Notes: generated by a model from the sequence alone, not told the origin. Positions 10,966 to 20,299 are shown, counted from the first letter of the stretch. The stretch is 64,000 bases of DNA from Salinicola endophyticus (GCF_040536835.1 NZ_CP159578.1:1240001-1304000); one strand, 5' to 3'. Made by a program: numbers and translations.

Positions 10966-12048
10966 TTACCGGGTCGCGGCGACGCTCTCTGCGGAGCGCG
11001 CCCATTTGGCCGTGCTGACATCTACCTCCCTGGGGATCAGGCCGATGTCGTGGAAAGTGTCGGCCAGGGTTTGCTGCTCGGCGAGGACGTCGTCGTCGAC
11101 CGGTGCCAGACCGTAGTGGGTGCGCGCGATGGCGCGCTGCCAGATCGATACCGGTAGATCCGTGGCGCGGGACAGGATCCGAGCGGCATCGTCGGGATGC
11201 GCCTCGGCCCAGCGGCTGACCGCCGCGATCTGCTGGTTGAACAGATCGACGATCTCCGGGTGAGCCTCGGCGAAGTCACGGCTCGAGAGATAGAAGCTGT
11301 AGTGTGGCACCAGCTCTGTGGCGTCGGTCAGTAGCCTCGCGCCGGCATTCACTTGTGCTTCGGCATAATAGGGGTCCCAGATCGCCCAGGCATCGACCGC
11401 CCCCTGCTGGAAGGCGGCGCGGGCGTCGGCCGGTTTCAGATAGCGCGGGGTGATCCGTGAATAGTCGAGACCGGCGGCGGCGAGCGCCTTCACCAGCAGA
11501 TAGTTGACGTCGGAACCCTTGTTGAGCGCAACCGCTCTGCCCTCGAGATCGGCAACGCTGTGAAGCGGTGAATCCTTCGGGACCAGAATGGCTTCGGTCT
11601 TCGGGTTGGCCGGTGTCCGCGACACATAGACCAGATCGGCGCCGGCGGCCTGGGCGAAGATCGGCGGCGCATCCCCCACCGTGGCGAAGTCGATGCTACC
11701 TAGGTTCAGCGCCTCGAGCATCTGCGGGCCGGCGGGGAATTCGATCCAGCGGGCGTCTATACCGCGCGCCTTCAGCGCCTCGTCGAGCGTACCGCGCGCT
11801 TTCAGCAGGGTGAAGATGCTGCTTTTCTGAAAGCCGATCTGCACGCTCGCCGGTGGCTCGTCGGCCGCTGCCAGACTGGCGAAAGCTGCAGTCAGAGCGG
11901 CGAGCAGCAGCACGCTCAGGCAGGCCAAGACTCGACGATAGCCGCGGGCCATGGCAGACATCCCAAGGGTGGAGGTCGGTAGGGCGGAGGTCGCGAGGGG
12001 CATGATCGTCTCGTGGGGTCGGCGATCGGAGATGTCGGTTCGGGGCAT
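10966..12048 (-). CDS. ssuA: aliphatic sulfonate ABC transporter, substrate-binding protein
   Basis: This periplasmic binding protein delivers alkanesulfonates to the SsuBC transporter. The mature part has the SsuA/NMT1-like fold, with IGFQKSSIFTLLKARG after the signal and a conserved central region naming sulfonate binders (LNLGSIDFATVGDAPP). A signal peptide ends near AFASLAAADE. The 360-residue reading starts at 12048 with AGGACTCACC upstream. Because the hydrophobic signal core only begins near residue 34, internal ATGs (for example the one giving MARGYRR) are good alternatives. It is the last gene of the ssuCBDA run, whereas E. coli has ssuEADCB. Confidence 0.92.
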   Translation of the reverse strand: MPRTDISDRRPHETIMPLATSALPTSTLGMSAMARGYRRVLACLSVLLLAALTAAFASLAAADEPPASVQIGFQKSSIFTLLKARGTLDEALKARGIDARWIEFPAGPQMLEALNLGSIDFATVGDAPPIFAQAAGADLVYVSRTPANPKTEAILVPKDSPLHSVADLEGRAVALNKGSDVNYLLVKALAAAGLDYSRITPRYLKPADARAAFQQGAVDAWAIWDPYYAEAQVNAGARLLTDATELVPHYSFYLSSRDFAEAHPEIVDLFNQQIAAVSRWAEAHPDDAARILSRATDLPVSIWQRAIARTHYGLAPVDDDVLAEQQTLADTFHDIGLIPREVDVSTAKWARSAESVAATR

Positions 12049-12104
12049 GGTGAGTCCTGTCGTCTGGAAGGGGGCGGTCGTGTCGAGGTGGCGAGCTGGG
12101 TCGC

Positions 12105-13289
12105 TCAGGACCGGCTGGTTACCGCAGCGGACGGTCGTTCGCTGTTGGCGATGGTCTCGCCGAAAGGGCCCATGTCGGCTCCCGCCGCGGACCTGTCGGT
12201 GGCGTCTTCCAGCGGCAGCAGCGGGAGGACGGATTCACCGAATCGCCAGGCCTCCTCCAGATGCGGGTAGCCGGAAAGAATGAAGGTGTCGATTCCCAGT
12301 GTCTGGTATTCGCGCATGCGTGCCGCCACCGTCTCCGGGCTCCCGACCAGTGCGGTGCCGGCGCCACCGCGTACCAATCCGACGCCGGCCCACAGGTTGG
12401 GGCTGATCTCGAGCTGGCTGCGATCGCCGCCGTGCAATTGCGACATGCGCGCCTGGCCCACCGAATCCATGCGCGAGAACACTTTCTGGGCGGCGGCGAT
12501 GGTGTCGTCGTCGAGATGGCAGATCAGCTTGTCGGCGGCGTGCCACGCCTCCTCGTCGGTCTCCCTGACGATGACGTGCAGACGAATACCGAAAGTCACT
12601 TCGCGGCCGGCCTTGGCTGCCGCCTGGCGCACGCTGGCGATCTTCTCGGCGACCTGCGCCGGAGGCTCGCCCCAGGTCAGATACTTGTCGATCGTGCTGG
12701 CGGCGACGTCGATCGCCGGCTGGGAGGAGCCGCCGAAGTAGAGGGGGGGACCGTTGGGCGTCACCGGCCGGAAGATCAGCTTGCCTTCTTCGATATGCAG
12801 ATGCTCGCCAGCGTGGTTGACGGTCTCGCCGGCCAGCAGGCGCTGGTAGACGTCGAGAAACTCGCGGGTCACGGCGTAGCGCTCGCTGTGATCGAGGAAG
12901 ATGCCATCGCCGCGGTTCTCGACCGGATCGCCGCCGGTCACCACATTGATCAGCAGGCGGCCGCCGGAAATCCGGTCCAGCGTCGCGGTCATCCGCGCGG
13001 CAACCGCAGGCGACTGCAGCCCAGGGCGGACAGCGACCAGAAAGCGCAGCCGCTGCGTCAGGGGGGCCAGTGCCGAGGCCACCACCCAGGCGTCTTCGCA
13101 GCTTCTTCCCGTTGGCAGCAGCACCCCGTAGTAGCCGAGCTGGTCGGCGGACTGGGCGATCTGGCGCAGGTAGTGGATATCCACGTTGCGTCCACCCGCC
13201 GAGGTGCCGAGATAGTGGCCGTCGCCGTGGGTGGGCAGAAACCACAGCACCTTGAGGCGTGTCGTATCGTTGGGGGGCAGTGTCGTCAT
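12105..13289 (-). CDS. ssuD: FMNH2-dependent alkanesulfonate monooxygenase
   Basis: This 394-residue luciferase-like monooxygenase cleaves the C-S bond of alkanesulfonates to an aldehyde and sulfite, using FMNH2 supplied by SsuE. The sequence shows the family start [17 protein letters not shown], the region [15 protein letters not shown] and the [14 protein letters not shown] segment, all as in SsuD. Length is close to the E. coli enzyme (381) with a short C-terminal tail. GGAGAGACCTGC precedes the ATG. It lies between ssuB and ssuA with short gaps in one transcription unit. Confidence 0.96.
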   Translation of the reverse strand: MTTLPPNDTTRLKVLWFLPTHGDGHYLGTSAGGRNVDIHYLRQIAQSADQLGYYGVLLPTGRSCEDAWVVASALAPLTQRLRFLVAVRPGLQSPAVAARMTATLDRISGGRLLINVVTGGDPVENRGDGIFLDHSERYAVTREFLDVYQRLLAGETVNHAGEHLHIEEGKLIFRPVTPNGPPLYFGGSSQPAIDVAASTIDKYLTWGEPPAQVAEKIASVRQAAAKAGREVTFGIRLHVIVRETDEEAWHAADKLICHLDDDTIAAAQKVFSRMDSVGQARMSQLHGGDRSQLEISPNLWAGVGLVRGGAGTALVGSPETVAARMREYQTLGIDTFILSGYPHLEEAWRFGESVLPLLPLEDATDRSAAGADMGPFGETIANSERPSAAVTSRS

Positions 13290-13307
13290 GCAGGTCTCTC
13301 CATGAGC

Positions 13308-14183
13308 CTAGAGGGTTGGGGGCCGAGAAGCGTGAGGTGACGCCGCATCGCCGTCGGGCTCGCTGCGTCCGAGTACGCGATGCAGAATTCGTGTCTCCAG
13401 AGCCGAGACCCCGGGCGAGGCCGGCTCCCGCGGGCGTGGCAGCGGTATTGTCAGATCCAGGCCGATGTGGCCGTCTTCCAGCACGATGATTCGGTCGGCG
13501 AGCTGCACGGCCTCGGCGACATCGTGGGTGACCAGCAGCAGGGTGAAAGCGTGACGCTGCCACAGCTTCTCGATCAGCGCGTGCATCTCCAGCCGGGTCA
13601 GCGCGTCCAGTGCCCCGAGCGGCTCGTCGAGCAGCAGCAGACGCGGCTGATGAATCAGTGCCCGAGCTAGGGCGACGCGCTGACGCTGTCCCCCCGAAAG
13701 CTGCGCCGGCCACATGGCCGCCTTGTCCTCGAGCCCTACCTCGCGTAGCGCCTCCAGCGCACGTGGGCGCCAGTCCCCCGCGAGGCCGAGTCCGATGTTG
13801 TCGAGCACGCGCTTCCACGGCAGCAGACGTGCCTCCTGGAACATCAGCCGCGTGTCATCACGGTGGGCCGAAAGTGGCTGGTCATCGGTGCTCAGCTGGC
13901 CGCTGCCGAGCGTTTCCAGCCCCGCGATCAGCTTCAGCAGGGTGCTCTTGCCGCAGCCGCTGCGGCCGACGATGGCGACGAACTGACCGCTGGGGATCTC
14001 CAGGTCGAAACGGTCGAGCACGGCCAGCTCGCCGAAGCGTTTACCGATGCCCTCGAGCTTCAGATGGCTACCCGCCCGGGGGCGGCCCGCTGCCGAGATC
14101 TCACGGTAGTTCGCGCTGTCGTGGGGCTCGGCATGGGACTCGGGGAAACTGTCGCGAGGATGAAAGAGTATGGATGGACTCAT
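13308..14183 (-). CDS. ssuB: aliphatic sulfonate ABC transporter, ATP-binding protein
   Basis: This 291-residue ABC ATPase has Walker [10 protein letters not shown] (about residue 74), signature LSGGQRQRV, Walker [13 protein letters not shown] and the switch histidine in [11 protein letters not shown]. The short Q-loop segment [15 protein letters not shown] is typical of SsuB/TauB. It energises SsuC. Its ATG overlaps the ssuC stop by 4 bases, showing translational coupling. The N-terminal 40 residues before the ABC domain are longer than in E. coli, so a later start inside the frame is possible. Confidence 0.95.
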   Translation of the reverse strand: MSPSILFHPRDSFPESHAEPHDSANYREISAAGRPRAGSHLKLEGIGKRFGELAVLDRFDLEIPSGQFVAIVGRSGCGKSTLLKLIAGLETLGSGQLSTDDQPLSAHRDDTRLMFQEARLLPWKRVLDNIGLGLAGDWRPRALEALREVGLEDKAAMWPAQLSGGQRQRVALARALIHQPRLLLLDEPLGALDALTRLEMHALIEKLWQRHAFTLLLVTHDVAEAVQLADRIIVLEDGHIGLDLTIPLPRPREPASPGVSALETRILHRVLGRSEPDGDAASPHASRPPTL

Positions 14184-14968
14184 TGGATCTGACCTCCGCG
14201 GTAGGCGGGATGCCAGCGCAGCCAGCGGCGCTCGAGAAAGCGGGCGGATTCATCGGCGAGCTTGCCGAGAATGGCATAGAGCACGATGGTGAGAGCCACG
14301 ACATCGGTCTGCAGAAATTCACGTGCGTTCATCGCCAGATAACCGATCCCCGAACTGGCAGAGATGGTCTCGGCGACGATCAAGGTCAGCCACATCAGTC
14401 CCAGCGAGTAGCGCACACCTACCAGAATGGACGGCATCGCGCCGGGCAGAACGACATGGGTGAAAAGTGCCCGGCCCGAGAGCCCGTAACTTCTGGCCAT
14501 CTCCATGAGATCGGCATCGACCCCGCGAATGCCGTGAAAGGTATTCAGATAGATGGGAAAAGCGGTGCCCAGTACGACGAGAAAGATCTTCGCGGTCTCG
14601 TCGATGCCGAACCACAGAATCACCATTGGAATCAGTGCCAGATGGGGCACGTTTCGGACCATCTGTACGCTGCTGTCGAGCAGCTTCTCGCCCCACCAGG
14701 AGAGTCCGCTGAGTGTACCGAGCAGCAGGCCAATGCTGGCGCCGATCAGAAAACCCAGCGCGGCGCGTTGGAAGCTGATCAGCAAATGATGCGGCAGTTC
14801 GCCGCTGGCGCTAAGTCGCCAACCTGCCCCGAGCACTGACAGTGGGGTGGGCAGCAGTCGGCTGGAAATCCAGCCGTCGCTTACCAGCCACTGCCAGAAC
14901 AGGACGATGAGCAGTGGCACCAGCCAGGGAAGCCAGCGGCCCAGAGTGCGTCTTCGAGCAGGTGTCAT
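14180..14968 (-). CDS. ssuC: aliphatic sulfonate ABC transporter, permease
   Basis: This inner-membrane permease of about 262 residues has six hydrophobic segments and the BPD-transport motif region ([29 protein letters not shown]), as in SsuC/TauC. I prefer the ATG at 14968 over 14989 because GGGAGAAGAG precedes it and because the conserved upstream element then lies 74 bases away, matching the 75 bases seen before ssuE. It is the first gene of ssuCBDA. The gene downstream, ssuB, overlaps it. Confidence 0.94.
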   Translation of the reverse strand: MTPARRRTLGRWLPWLVPLLIVLFWQWLVSDGWISSRLLPTPLSVLGAGWRLSASGELPHHLLISFQRAALGFLIGASIGLLLGTLSGLSWWGEKLLDSSVQMVRNVPHLALIPMVILWFGIDETAKIFLVVLGTAFPIYLNTFHGIRGVDADLMEMARSYGLSGRALFTHVVLPGAMPSILVGVRYSLGLMWLTLIVAETISASSGIGYLAMNAREFLQTDVVALTIVLYAILGKLADESARFLERRWLRWHPAYRGGQIQ

Positions 14969-14989
14969 CGATCTCTTCTCCCTCGCCAT

Positions 14990-15526
14990 GGTCGATGAAA
15001 TAGCTGTCTGTAAATAACGCTAGCAGCGACAGGGTAGGCGTGAGAAATGAGAAATAATGCATTGGTTATGGGCTGAAAGGGAAAGCACGTTAAGCTGAAT
15101 TTTCTGTTTATTGATATGCCGTTTTATGGCTTCTAGGTTCCTATCGCTAGCCGGATATAAAGAAGTTTTTTAAAGATTTAAAGAGGGCTTGGATGGTGAA
15201 GATGGAAGGAGGATCGGGGCGTAGAAAGAGAGTGAAGTCAAAGGGGTAAAGAGGCTGTTAACGAAAGCCTAAGGAAGAGGGTATAGAAAATTCTATGGGC
15301 ATAGAGTGTGAAAATGGCGTGCGTGAAGAGCGCACGAAAAGACATCTTCGGAGAGTGCTCTCAAGATATCGATCACCGGCGGTGACTCGACACATGAGCG
15401 CGAACAGGCAGCGGTATCGACTGAGAAACGTCGCCTCCAATGGGCGCTATGCCGGCGCGTTGAACGTCGTCCATCGGATCGATGATCGACACCGGATGGC
15501 CGAGTGCGGCCACTATCGACCAGCGT
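14990..15526. other. gene-free AT-rich region between ssuE and ssuC
   Basis: This 537-bp stretch is clearly more AT-rich than its surroundings, especially 15000-15350. No supported gene was found. It holds the promoter element of ssuCBDA near 15018-15072; the rest shows nothing recognisable. It separates ssuE from ssuCBDA on the same strand, so two transcription units are likely. Confidence 0.6.
15018..15072 (-). promoter_or_regulatory. conserved upstream element of ssuCBDA
   Basis: Read in gene direction: CCCATAAC, 9 bases, ATTTCTCATTTCTC, 15 bases, CTGCTAGCG. The same blocks at the same spacing occur upstream of ssuE (16147-16201). It is probably the promoter and the site for the Cbl/CysB-type regulator. 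Confidence 0.65.
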
Positions 15527-16096
15527 CTAGGCCATCACTGCCGGGCGTGCCGGGTGGCGTGGACGGTGCTGCGCCATCACACTCTCGCGGAGCTCGTCGA
15601 AGGCTTCGTTCAGACGTGTTTGCAGATCGACGCCGAGATGGTATTCGCCGTCGTCTTCGCGGCTGAGCTGGGCCGCGTTGGCGTAGACGCCGGCGAGCTG
15701 ACGGCGGGCACCGAGACTTGCCAGGACCGGTTTGAGGGCATAATCGAGAATCAGCAGGTGACGGTCGCTGCCGCCGCTGGCCAGCGTCAGCGACGTGGTA
15801 TGCGCCAGGGCGTTCTGCGGCAGCAGGTCGAGCAGCAGCTTGAGGCCGCCGCTGAAGCAGGCCTGATAGACCGGCGTGGCCACGACCAGGGCGTCGGCGT
15901 CTGCCACTGCTGCGCGTAGTGCGGCGACGGCAGGATTGTCCCAGCGCCCCTCGACCAGCACGGCAGGATCGAAATCCGCCAGACCGAAAGCGCGGCAGTG
16001 CGCCCCCACGGCGCGCGCCCGCTGGGTAACGTGGGTCAGCATGCGTGTCGAGCGTGAGTGACTGCCGGGGCTACCGGCGAGGGTGACGAGATGCAT
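15527..16096 (-). CDS. ssuE: NAD(P)H-dependent FMN reductase
   Basis: This 189-residue flavodoxin-fold reductase supplies FMNH2 to SsuD. Family features are the opening MHLVTLAGSPGSHSRST and the segment VVATPVYQACFSGGLKLLLDLLP, followed by DYALKPVLASLGA, all typical of SsuE. The start at 16096 is chosen from AGAGGATCGCC upstream and the family N-terminus; an in-frame start at 16123 would add nine unlikely residues. It is separated from ssuCBDA by about 540 bp but carries the same upstream element. Confidence 0.95.
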   Translation of the reverse strand: MHLVTLAGSPGSHSRSTRMLTHVTQRARAVGAHCRAFGLADFDPAVLVEGRWDNPAVAALRAAVADADALVVATPVYQACFSGGLKLLLDLLPQNALAHTTSLTLASGGSDRHLLILDYALKPVLASLGARRQLAGVYANAAQLSREDDGEYHLGVDLQTRLNEAFDELRESVMAQHRPRHPARPAVMA

Positions 16097-16146
16097 GGCG
16101 ATCCTCTCTGGTCTGGGGCGCATGGGGGTTACCGAAAGCGCTTCGA

Positions 16147-16201
16147 CGCTAGCAGGGGTTCGGTGGCGCGGAGAAATAAGAAATCCTGCCGTGCTTATGG
16201 G
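16147..16201 (-). promoter_or_regulatory. conserved upstream element of ssuE
   Basis: In gene direction: CCCATAAG, 9 bases, ATTTCTTATTTCTC, 15 bases, CTGCTAGCG. It is the twin of the element upstream of ssuC with identical spacing, 75 bases from the inner block to the ATG. Confidence 0.65.
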
Positions 16202-16227
16202 GCTGGCTGTCCGCGGGTCGCCGGCAC

Positions 16228-17160
16228 TCAGTCGCGACGGCCGCCGAGCGCACGCTGTACCGTATCCTCGTCGAGATCATCGCTGCACAGTTGTAGAAAT
16301 GCGTAGGCGAAGGCGTGCAGGAAGTGGCCACGGCGCAGCGCGAGGTAAGTGGTGTTGCGGGGAAACAGCGCCCGGCCAGAGAGCAGGGTCAGACCGCGAT
16401 CGCGCTCGGCGGCGTAGGCCAGCGAGGCGATCACGCCGATGCCCAGGCCGAGCTCGACGTAGGTCTTGATCACGTCCGCATCCAGCGCCGTGAGCACCAC
16501 GTTAGGCACCAACCCCGCCGCCTGGAACGCCTGATCGATACGCGTGCGTCCGGTGAAACCCTCGTGATAGGTGACGATGGGATAGTCGGCGATATCCTCG
16601 AGTCGCAGGTCCTGCCTCTGTGCCAGCGGGTGGCCGGTGGGGACGACGATGCCGTGATGCCAGTGGTGGAAGGGAAAACGCACGAACGACGACCCTTCGT
16701 CGTTGACGGCCTCGGTGGCGATGCCGATATCCACGCGCCCGCTCTTGAGCAGCGAGACGATCTCCGACGGGCTGCACTGGTGGAGTTCCAGGTTCACCTT
16801 GGGGAAGCGCTCTTTGAACTGGGCCACGATCGGCGGCAGCGAGTAGCGCGCCTGGGTGTGCGTGGTGGCGATGGCGAGCCGGCCCTGATCCTGATTGGCC
16901 AGCTGCTGCGCCGAGCGCTTCAGGTTCTCGGCGTCGAGCAGGATGCGTTCGATCGTCTCCAGCAGAGTGCCCCCGGCGGTGGTCAGGCCGAGAATGCGCT
17001 TGCCACGTCGCTCGAACAGTTCGACGCCGAGCTCCTCCTCGAGATCGCGAATATGCTTGCTCGCCCCGGACTGCGAAGTGAATAGGGCGTTAGAGGCGTC
17101 GGTCAGGTTGAAGCGCTGGCGCACGGTCTCGCGCACGATGCGTAGCTGCTGGAAATTCAT
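16228..17160 (-). CDS. cbl: Cbl/CysB-type LysR regulator of sulfur starvation
   Basis: This 310-residue protein starts MNFQQLRIVRETVRQRFNLT and continues with the helix-turn-helix SNALFTSQSGASKHIRDLEEELG, which is diagnostic of CysB/Cbl. The effector domain contains IATTHTQARYSLPPIV and GRTRIDQAF, also conserved. Cbl activates ssu and tau genes when sulfate is scarce and is silenced by adenosine phosphosulfate. CysB itself responds to acetylserine, and from sequence alone I cannot fully separate the two. Adjacency to ssuE supports Cbl. It lies just upstream of ssuE on the same strand, with the ssuE element between. Confidence 0.88.
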   Translation of the reverse strand: MNFQQLRIVRETVRQRFNLTDASNALFTSQSGASKHIRDLEEELGVELFERRGKRILGLTTAGGTLLETIERILLDAENLKRSAQQLANQDQGRLAIATTHTQARYSLPPIVAQFKERFPKVNLELHQCSPSEIVSLLKSGRVDIGIATEAVNDEGSSFVRFPFHHWHHGIVVPTGHPLAQRQDLRLEDIADYPIVTYHEGFTGRTRIDQAFQAAGLVPNVVLTALDADVIKTYVELGLGIGVIASLAYAAERDRGLTLLSGRALFPRNTTYLALRRGHFLHAFAYAFLQLCSDDLDEDTVQRALGGRRD

Positions 17161-17459
17161 GGCGGGCTCGATGGCGGTCTATTTCCGCGAGGATAGAGCG
17201 AGTCTTCCAGGCGCATAAATAGATTATCTTCATAACCATATCGGCTTTCGGTTTTGTTTTTTATTCGAACGGGGTCTATATGGGGCGATAAAGCGTGGTG
17301 AGAGCGGACTCGGCTGGCCCATCGTCGCCAGCGCGCTCGACCGCGCGTCCCGTGTTCTGTGTCCGTTAGCGCCCACTCCCTGTCGCTTGGCGTCAAGTCG
17401 TAACGCCCGATTGCGTCACAGTAAGCGGGTATCCGACAACAACACCGAGGAACGCCCGC

Positions 17460-18398
17460 ATGCGAAGACTCACGCTGCCGCACTACTGCCTGACGCTCAC
17501 CACGCTCGGCCTGCTCGCCGCCGGCCCGGCGCACGCCGATCTCGACCAGGTGCGTTTCGGCGTTTCGCCCTGGCCCGGGGTCACGGTCAAGACCGAGATC
17601 GCCGCTCAACTGCTCGACGCCATGGGCTACCGCACCGAGCAGAAGGAGCTGGCGGTGGGGGTCATCCTCAACGGACTAGCCAACGGTCAGCTGGATGCCT
17701 ACCTGGGCAACTGGTACCCGGTGCAGCAGGAGATGACCGAGCCGCTGCTCGAGTCGGGACGTCTGGCCCACGCCGCGGCCAATATCAGCAACGCCACCTC
17801 GGGGCTGGTGGTGCCGTCCTACGTGCACGAGGCGGGGGTCGACAGCGTGGCCGATCTCGACCGCTACCGCGATCGCTTCGGTGGCAAGATCCAGGGCATC
17901 GAAGCGGGCACCGGCATCAACGACGCCATCTTGAAGGCGATCGCCGAGGACAAGGCCGGGCTCGGCGACTGGCAGCTGCAGGAGAGCTCCACCGCGGCGA
18001 TGCTGGCCTATGCCGGGCAGAAGATCGCCGACCACGAGTGGGTGACGTTCGTCGGCTGGGAGCCGCACTGGATGAACGTCAACTACGACCTCTACTACCT
18101 GAAGGATGCCGACGACAGCGGGGTCGCCGATATCGTCAGCACGGTGTGGACCCTGGTCCCGGGGGACCTCGAGCAGCAGGACGCCAATCTCTATCGCTTC
18201 TTCTCCCAGTACCGGGTCGACATCGCCGACCAGAACGACTGGGTCTACCAGTACAGCCACGAAGAGCGCCCCGCGGACGAGGTTGCCAGCGAATGGATCC
18301 AGAGCCATGAGGCGACCGTGGCCCAGTGGCTCGAGGGCGTCACCGCCAAGAATGGCAAGCCGGCGATCGAGGAGGTCAGGGCTGAGTTCGCGAACTGA
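17460..18398 (+). CDS. glycine betaine/choline-type ABC substrate-binding protein
   Basis: This 312-residue protein has a clean signal peptide (cleavage near GPAHA-D) and an OpuAC/ProX-type binding domain (VRFGVSPWPGVTVKTEIAAQLL). Several tryptophans typical of the quaternary-ammonium aromatic cage are present (SPWPG, GNWYP, GWEPHWMN). It should bind glycine betaine, choline or a related compound in the periplasm. No permease or ATPase gene is adjacent, so it must work with a transporter encoded elsewhere. Being divergent from cbl, a role with a sulfonium or sulfonated osmolyte is conceivable but unproven. GAGGAACGCCCGC precedes the ATG. Confidence 0.88.
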   Translation: MRRLTLPHYCLTLTTLGLLAAGPAHADLDQVRFGVSPWPGVTVKTEIAAQLLDAMGYRTEQKELAVGVILNGLANGQLDAYLGNWYPVQQEMTEPLLESGRLAHAAANISNATSGLVVPSYVHEAGVDSVADLDRYRDRFGGKIQGIEAGTGINDAILKAIAEDKAGLGDWQLQESSTAAMLAYAGQKIADHEWVTFVGWEPHWMNVNYDLYYLKDADDSGVADIVSTVWTLVPGDLEQQDANLYRFFSQYRVDIADQNDWVYQYSHEERPADEVASEWIQSHEATVAQWLEGVTAKNGKPAIEEVRAEFAN

Positions 18399-18540
18399 GA
18401 GGGTGTTTACAAAATGCCTGCGCTCGACAATACGGCGTTAAAATCGGCCTAAAAATGCTCATTTACCCCGTGTAAACTCCGCTTTTTCGACCGATTTTGC
18501 CTTGTCTCGTCTTCGCTCGCCGACTTTGTAAACACCCTCT
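18398..18540. repeat. 143-bp palindromic MITE/REP-like element
   Basis: The ends AGAGGGTGTTTACAAA / TTTGTAAACACCCTCT are perfect 16-bp inverted repeats. Inside, AAAATCGG / CCGATTTT and an inner AAAAATG.../...CTTTTT pair again, so the whole element folds on itself. It is far more AT-rich than its flanks, begins in the stop codon of the binding-protein gene and lacks coding capacity. No second copy was seen in this window. Confidence 0.8.
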
Positions 18541-18573
18541 GAGTGGCGTTCTTACACGGATCGGCACGCGCGT

Positions 18574-19386
18574 TCAGATGAGGTGCGCAGCCAGGGCACC
18601 GCAGAACGCCTGCCAGGCTTCGCGCATCGCCGGCAGCTCGGCGTGGCCGTGCAGCGCCGAGTGGACCATGCCGGGTGCGCAGCGATAGCCCACCTCGGCG
18701 CCGGCATGGCGCCACGCTGCAACCGCCGCTTCCAGCGGGCGGGTGAGCGGATCGCGTGCCACCGCCAGCACCTCGATGGCGGGCGTCGGCGCTCGCTCTG
18801 CGGGGATCGCCGGCACCTCGGCGGATACGCTTTGCCATAGCGCCAGGATCTCCGCGCGCGACAGCAGCGGGGCGTCGTCGCCCAGCGTCTCTGCGGTGGG
18901 CGCGCCCACCACCGGATAGATCAGCCCCAGCACCCCTTGCCAGCCGTCATGGGCAACATCGATCGCCAGGCGCCCGCCGGCGCTGTCGCCGACCACTGCC
19001 AGCGGCGCGCAGGCGTTGACCACCGCCACACAGTCGGCCAACGCCGCGGTATAACTCGCCTCGGGCACGCGGCGATAAACCACGCTCACCACCTCGCGGC
19101 CGAGACGCGCGGCCAGATCGGCAGTGATGCCGTGATGGCTCGTCGCCGACCCCAGGTTCCAGCCGCCGCCATGCAGATAGACCACGCAGCCGCTCTGCGC
19201 GCCGCGTGGCGTGAAGCGGCGCACGGGCACCCCCGCAATTCGCGTATCCTCGAACCGCAGGCCCGCCGGGTCGGGCGGCCGCCGCTCGCGGTGCAGACGC
19301 TCGTAGGCCGCGCGGCGTTCGGCGAGCGGGGCGTCGGGCTCGGCATCCAGGCGCTCGAGGCGGCGGATGAAGGCGTCGATCGACAT
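18574..19386 (-). CDS. alpha/beta-hydrolase, hormone-sensitive-lipase family
   Basis: This protein of about 270 residues has the HSL-family oxyanion motif HGGGWNLGS and the nucleophile elbow GDSAGG. The catalytic acid is expected in the ARDPL region and the histidine in PGMVHSALHGH. It should hydrolyse small carboxyl esters in the cytoplasm; the substrate is unknown. The start at 19386 follows AAGAGGAGTAGCCGC, while the longer frame to 19452 has no support. It is divergent from mtgA, and a palindromic repeat lies downstream. Confidence 0.85.
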   Translation of the reverse strand: MSIDAFIRRLERLDAEPDAPLAERRAAYERLHRERRPPDPAGLRFEDTRIAGVPVRRFTPRGAQSGCVVYLHGGGWNLGSATSHHGITADLAARLGREVVSVVYRRVPEASYTAALADCVAVVNACAPLAVVGDSAGGRLAIDVAHDGWQGVLGLIYPVVGAPTAETLGDDAPLLSRAEILALWQSVSAEVPAIPAERAPTPAIEVLAVARDPLTRPLEAAVAAWRHAGAEVGYRCAPGMVHSALHGHAELPAMREAWQAFCGALAAHLI

Positions 19387-19493
19387 GCGGCTACTCCTCT
19401 TGGCGGGGGCGGTCCCACGATAAGGCGCCGCCACCCCCGGCGCTAGCCACACGTTGCTATACTGTGCGCCTTTGACCGACGTGAGCTACACGC

Positions 19494-20201
19494 ATGCAGA
19501 CAGGCTGGCCCCGCAAACTGTTGCGCTACTTCTTGATCGCCATTGCCGCTTTCGTCGGCCTGTCGGTGTTCTTCGTCCTGGTGTTCCGCTTCGTGCCGGT
19601 ATTCGGCTCGATGGTGATGGTCGAGCGCAAGGTGGGGGCCTGGCTCCATGGTGACAATCTCGAGATCCGGCAGCAGTGGACACCCTGGTCGCGACTCTCC
19701 GACAACGCCAAGCTGGCAGTGATGGCGGGCGAGGATCAGCGCTTCCCCGATCACTGGGGCTTCGATACCGACCAGATTCGCCGCGCGCTCACCTCGTGGT
19801 CGGATGGCGGCGATCTGCGCGGCGCCAGCACCATCAGCCAGCAGACCGCACGCAACCTGTTCCTGTGGACCGGACGCAGCTGGGTGCGCAAGGGGCTGGA
19901 GGCGTGGTTCACGCTGTTGCTCGAGGCGCTGTGGCCCAAGCAGCGCATTCTCGAGGTCTATCTCAATATCGCCGAATGGGACACCGGAGTGTTCGGCCTG
20001 CAAGCCGCCGCCGAGCACTACTTCGGCACCTCCGCGGCCAATCTGAGCGTCTCCCAGGCCAGTCGGCTGGCGGCGATCCTGCCCAACCCGCGCGACTGGA
20101 GCGCCTCGCGGCCCTCGCCCTACGTGCTCCAGCGTGCGGCCTGGATCCAGCGTCAGATGCGCCAGCTAGGGGGCACTGCCTTCCTTAAGCGGATCGAGTG
20201 A
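19494..20201 (+). CDS. mtgA: monofunctional biosynthetic peptidoglycan transglycosylase
   Basis: This 235-residue GT51 enzyme polymerises lipid II into glycan strands. It has one N-terminal membrane anchor (residues about 10-40) and the GT51 motifs EDQRFPDHWGFD with the catalytic glutamate, GASTISQQTARNLFLW, RKGLEAWFTLLLE and ILEVYLNIAEWDTGVFG. Length matches MtgA and there is no transpeptidase domain. It stands alone. A 14-bp tandem repeat lies about 40 bp downstream. Confidence 0.96.
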   Translation: MQTGWPRKLLRYFLIAIAAFVGLSVFFVLVFRFVPVFGSMVMVERKVGAWLHGDNLEIRQQWTPWSRLSDNAKLAVMAGEDQRFPDHWGFDTDQIRRALTSWSDGGDLRGASTISQQTARNLFLWTGRSWVRKGLEAWFTLLLEALWPKQRILEVYLNIAEWDTGVFGLQAAAEHYFGTSAANLSVSQASRLAAILPNPRDWSASRPSPYVLQRAAWIQRQMRQLGGTAFLKRIE

Positions 20202-20242
20202 GCTGCCGGCAGCGTGGTGGTTCATCTTTCTTTTGTCCCGCC

Positions 20243-20299
20243 AAGGTCTCAAGCGAAAGGTCTCAAGCGAAAGGCCTCAACCGGAAGATCTCAACCAAG
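20243..20299. repeat. 14-bp tandem repeat, four units
   Basis: Units AAGGTCTCAAGCGA, AAGGTCTCAAGCGA, AAGGCCTCAACCGG and AAGATCTCAACCAAG follow each other about 40 bp after the mtgA stop codon. The first two are identical. Confidence 0.85.

Noticed and set aside
15295..15666. Open frame in the AT-rich gap near ssuE
   Set aside because: It runs antisense into ssuE and its composition changes at the ssuE border; no start signal.
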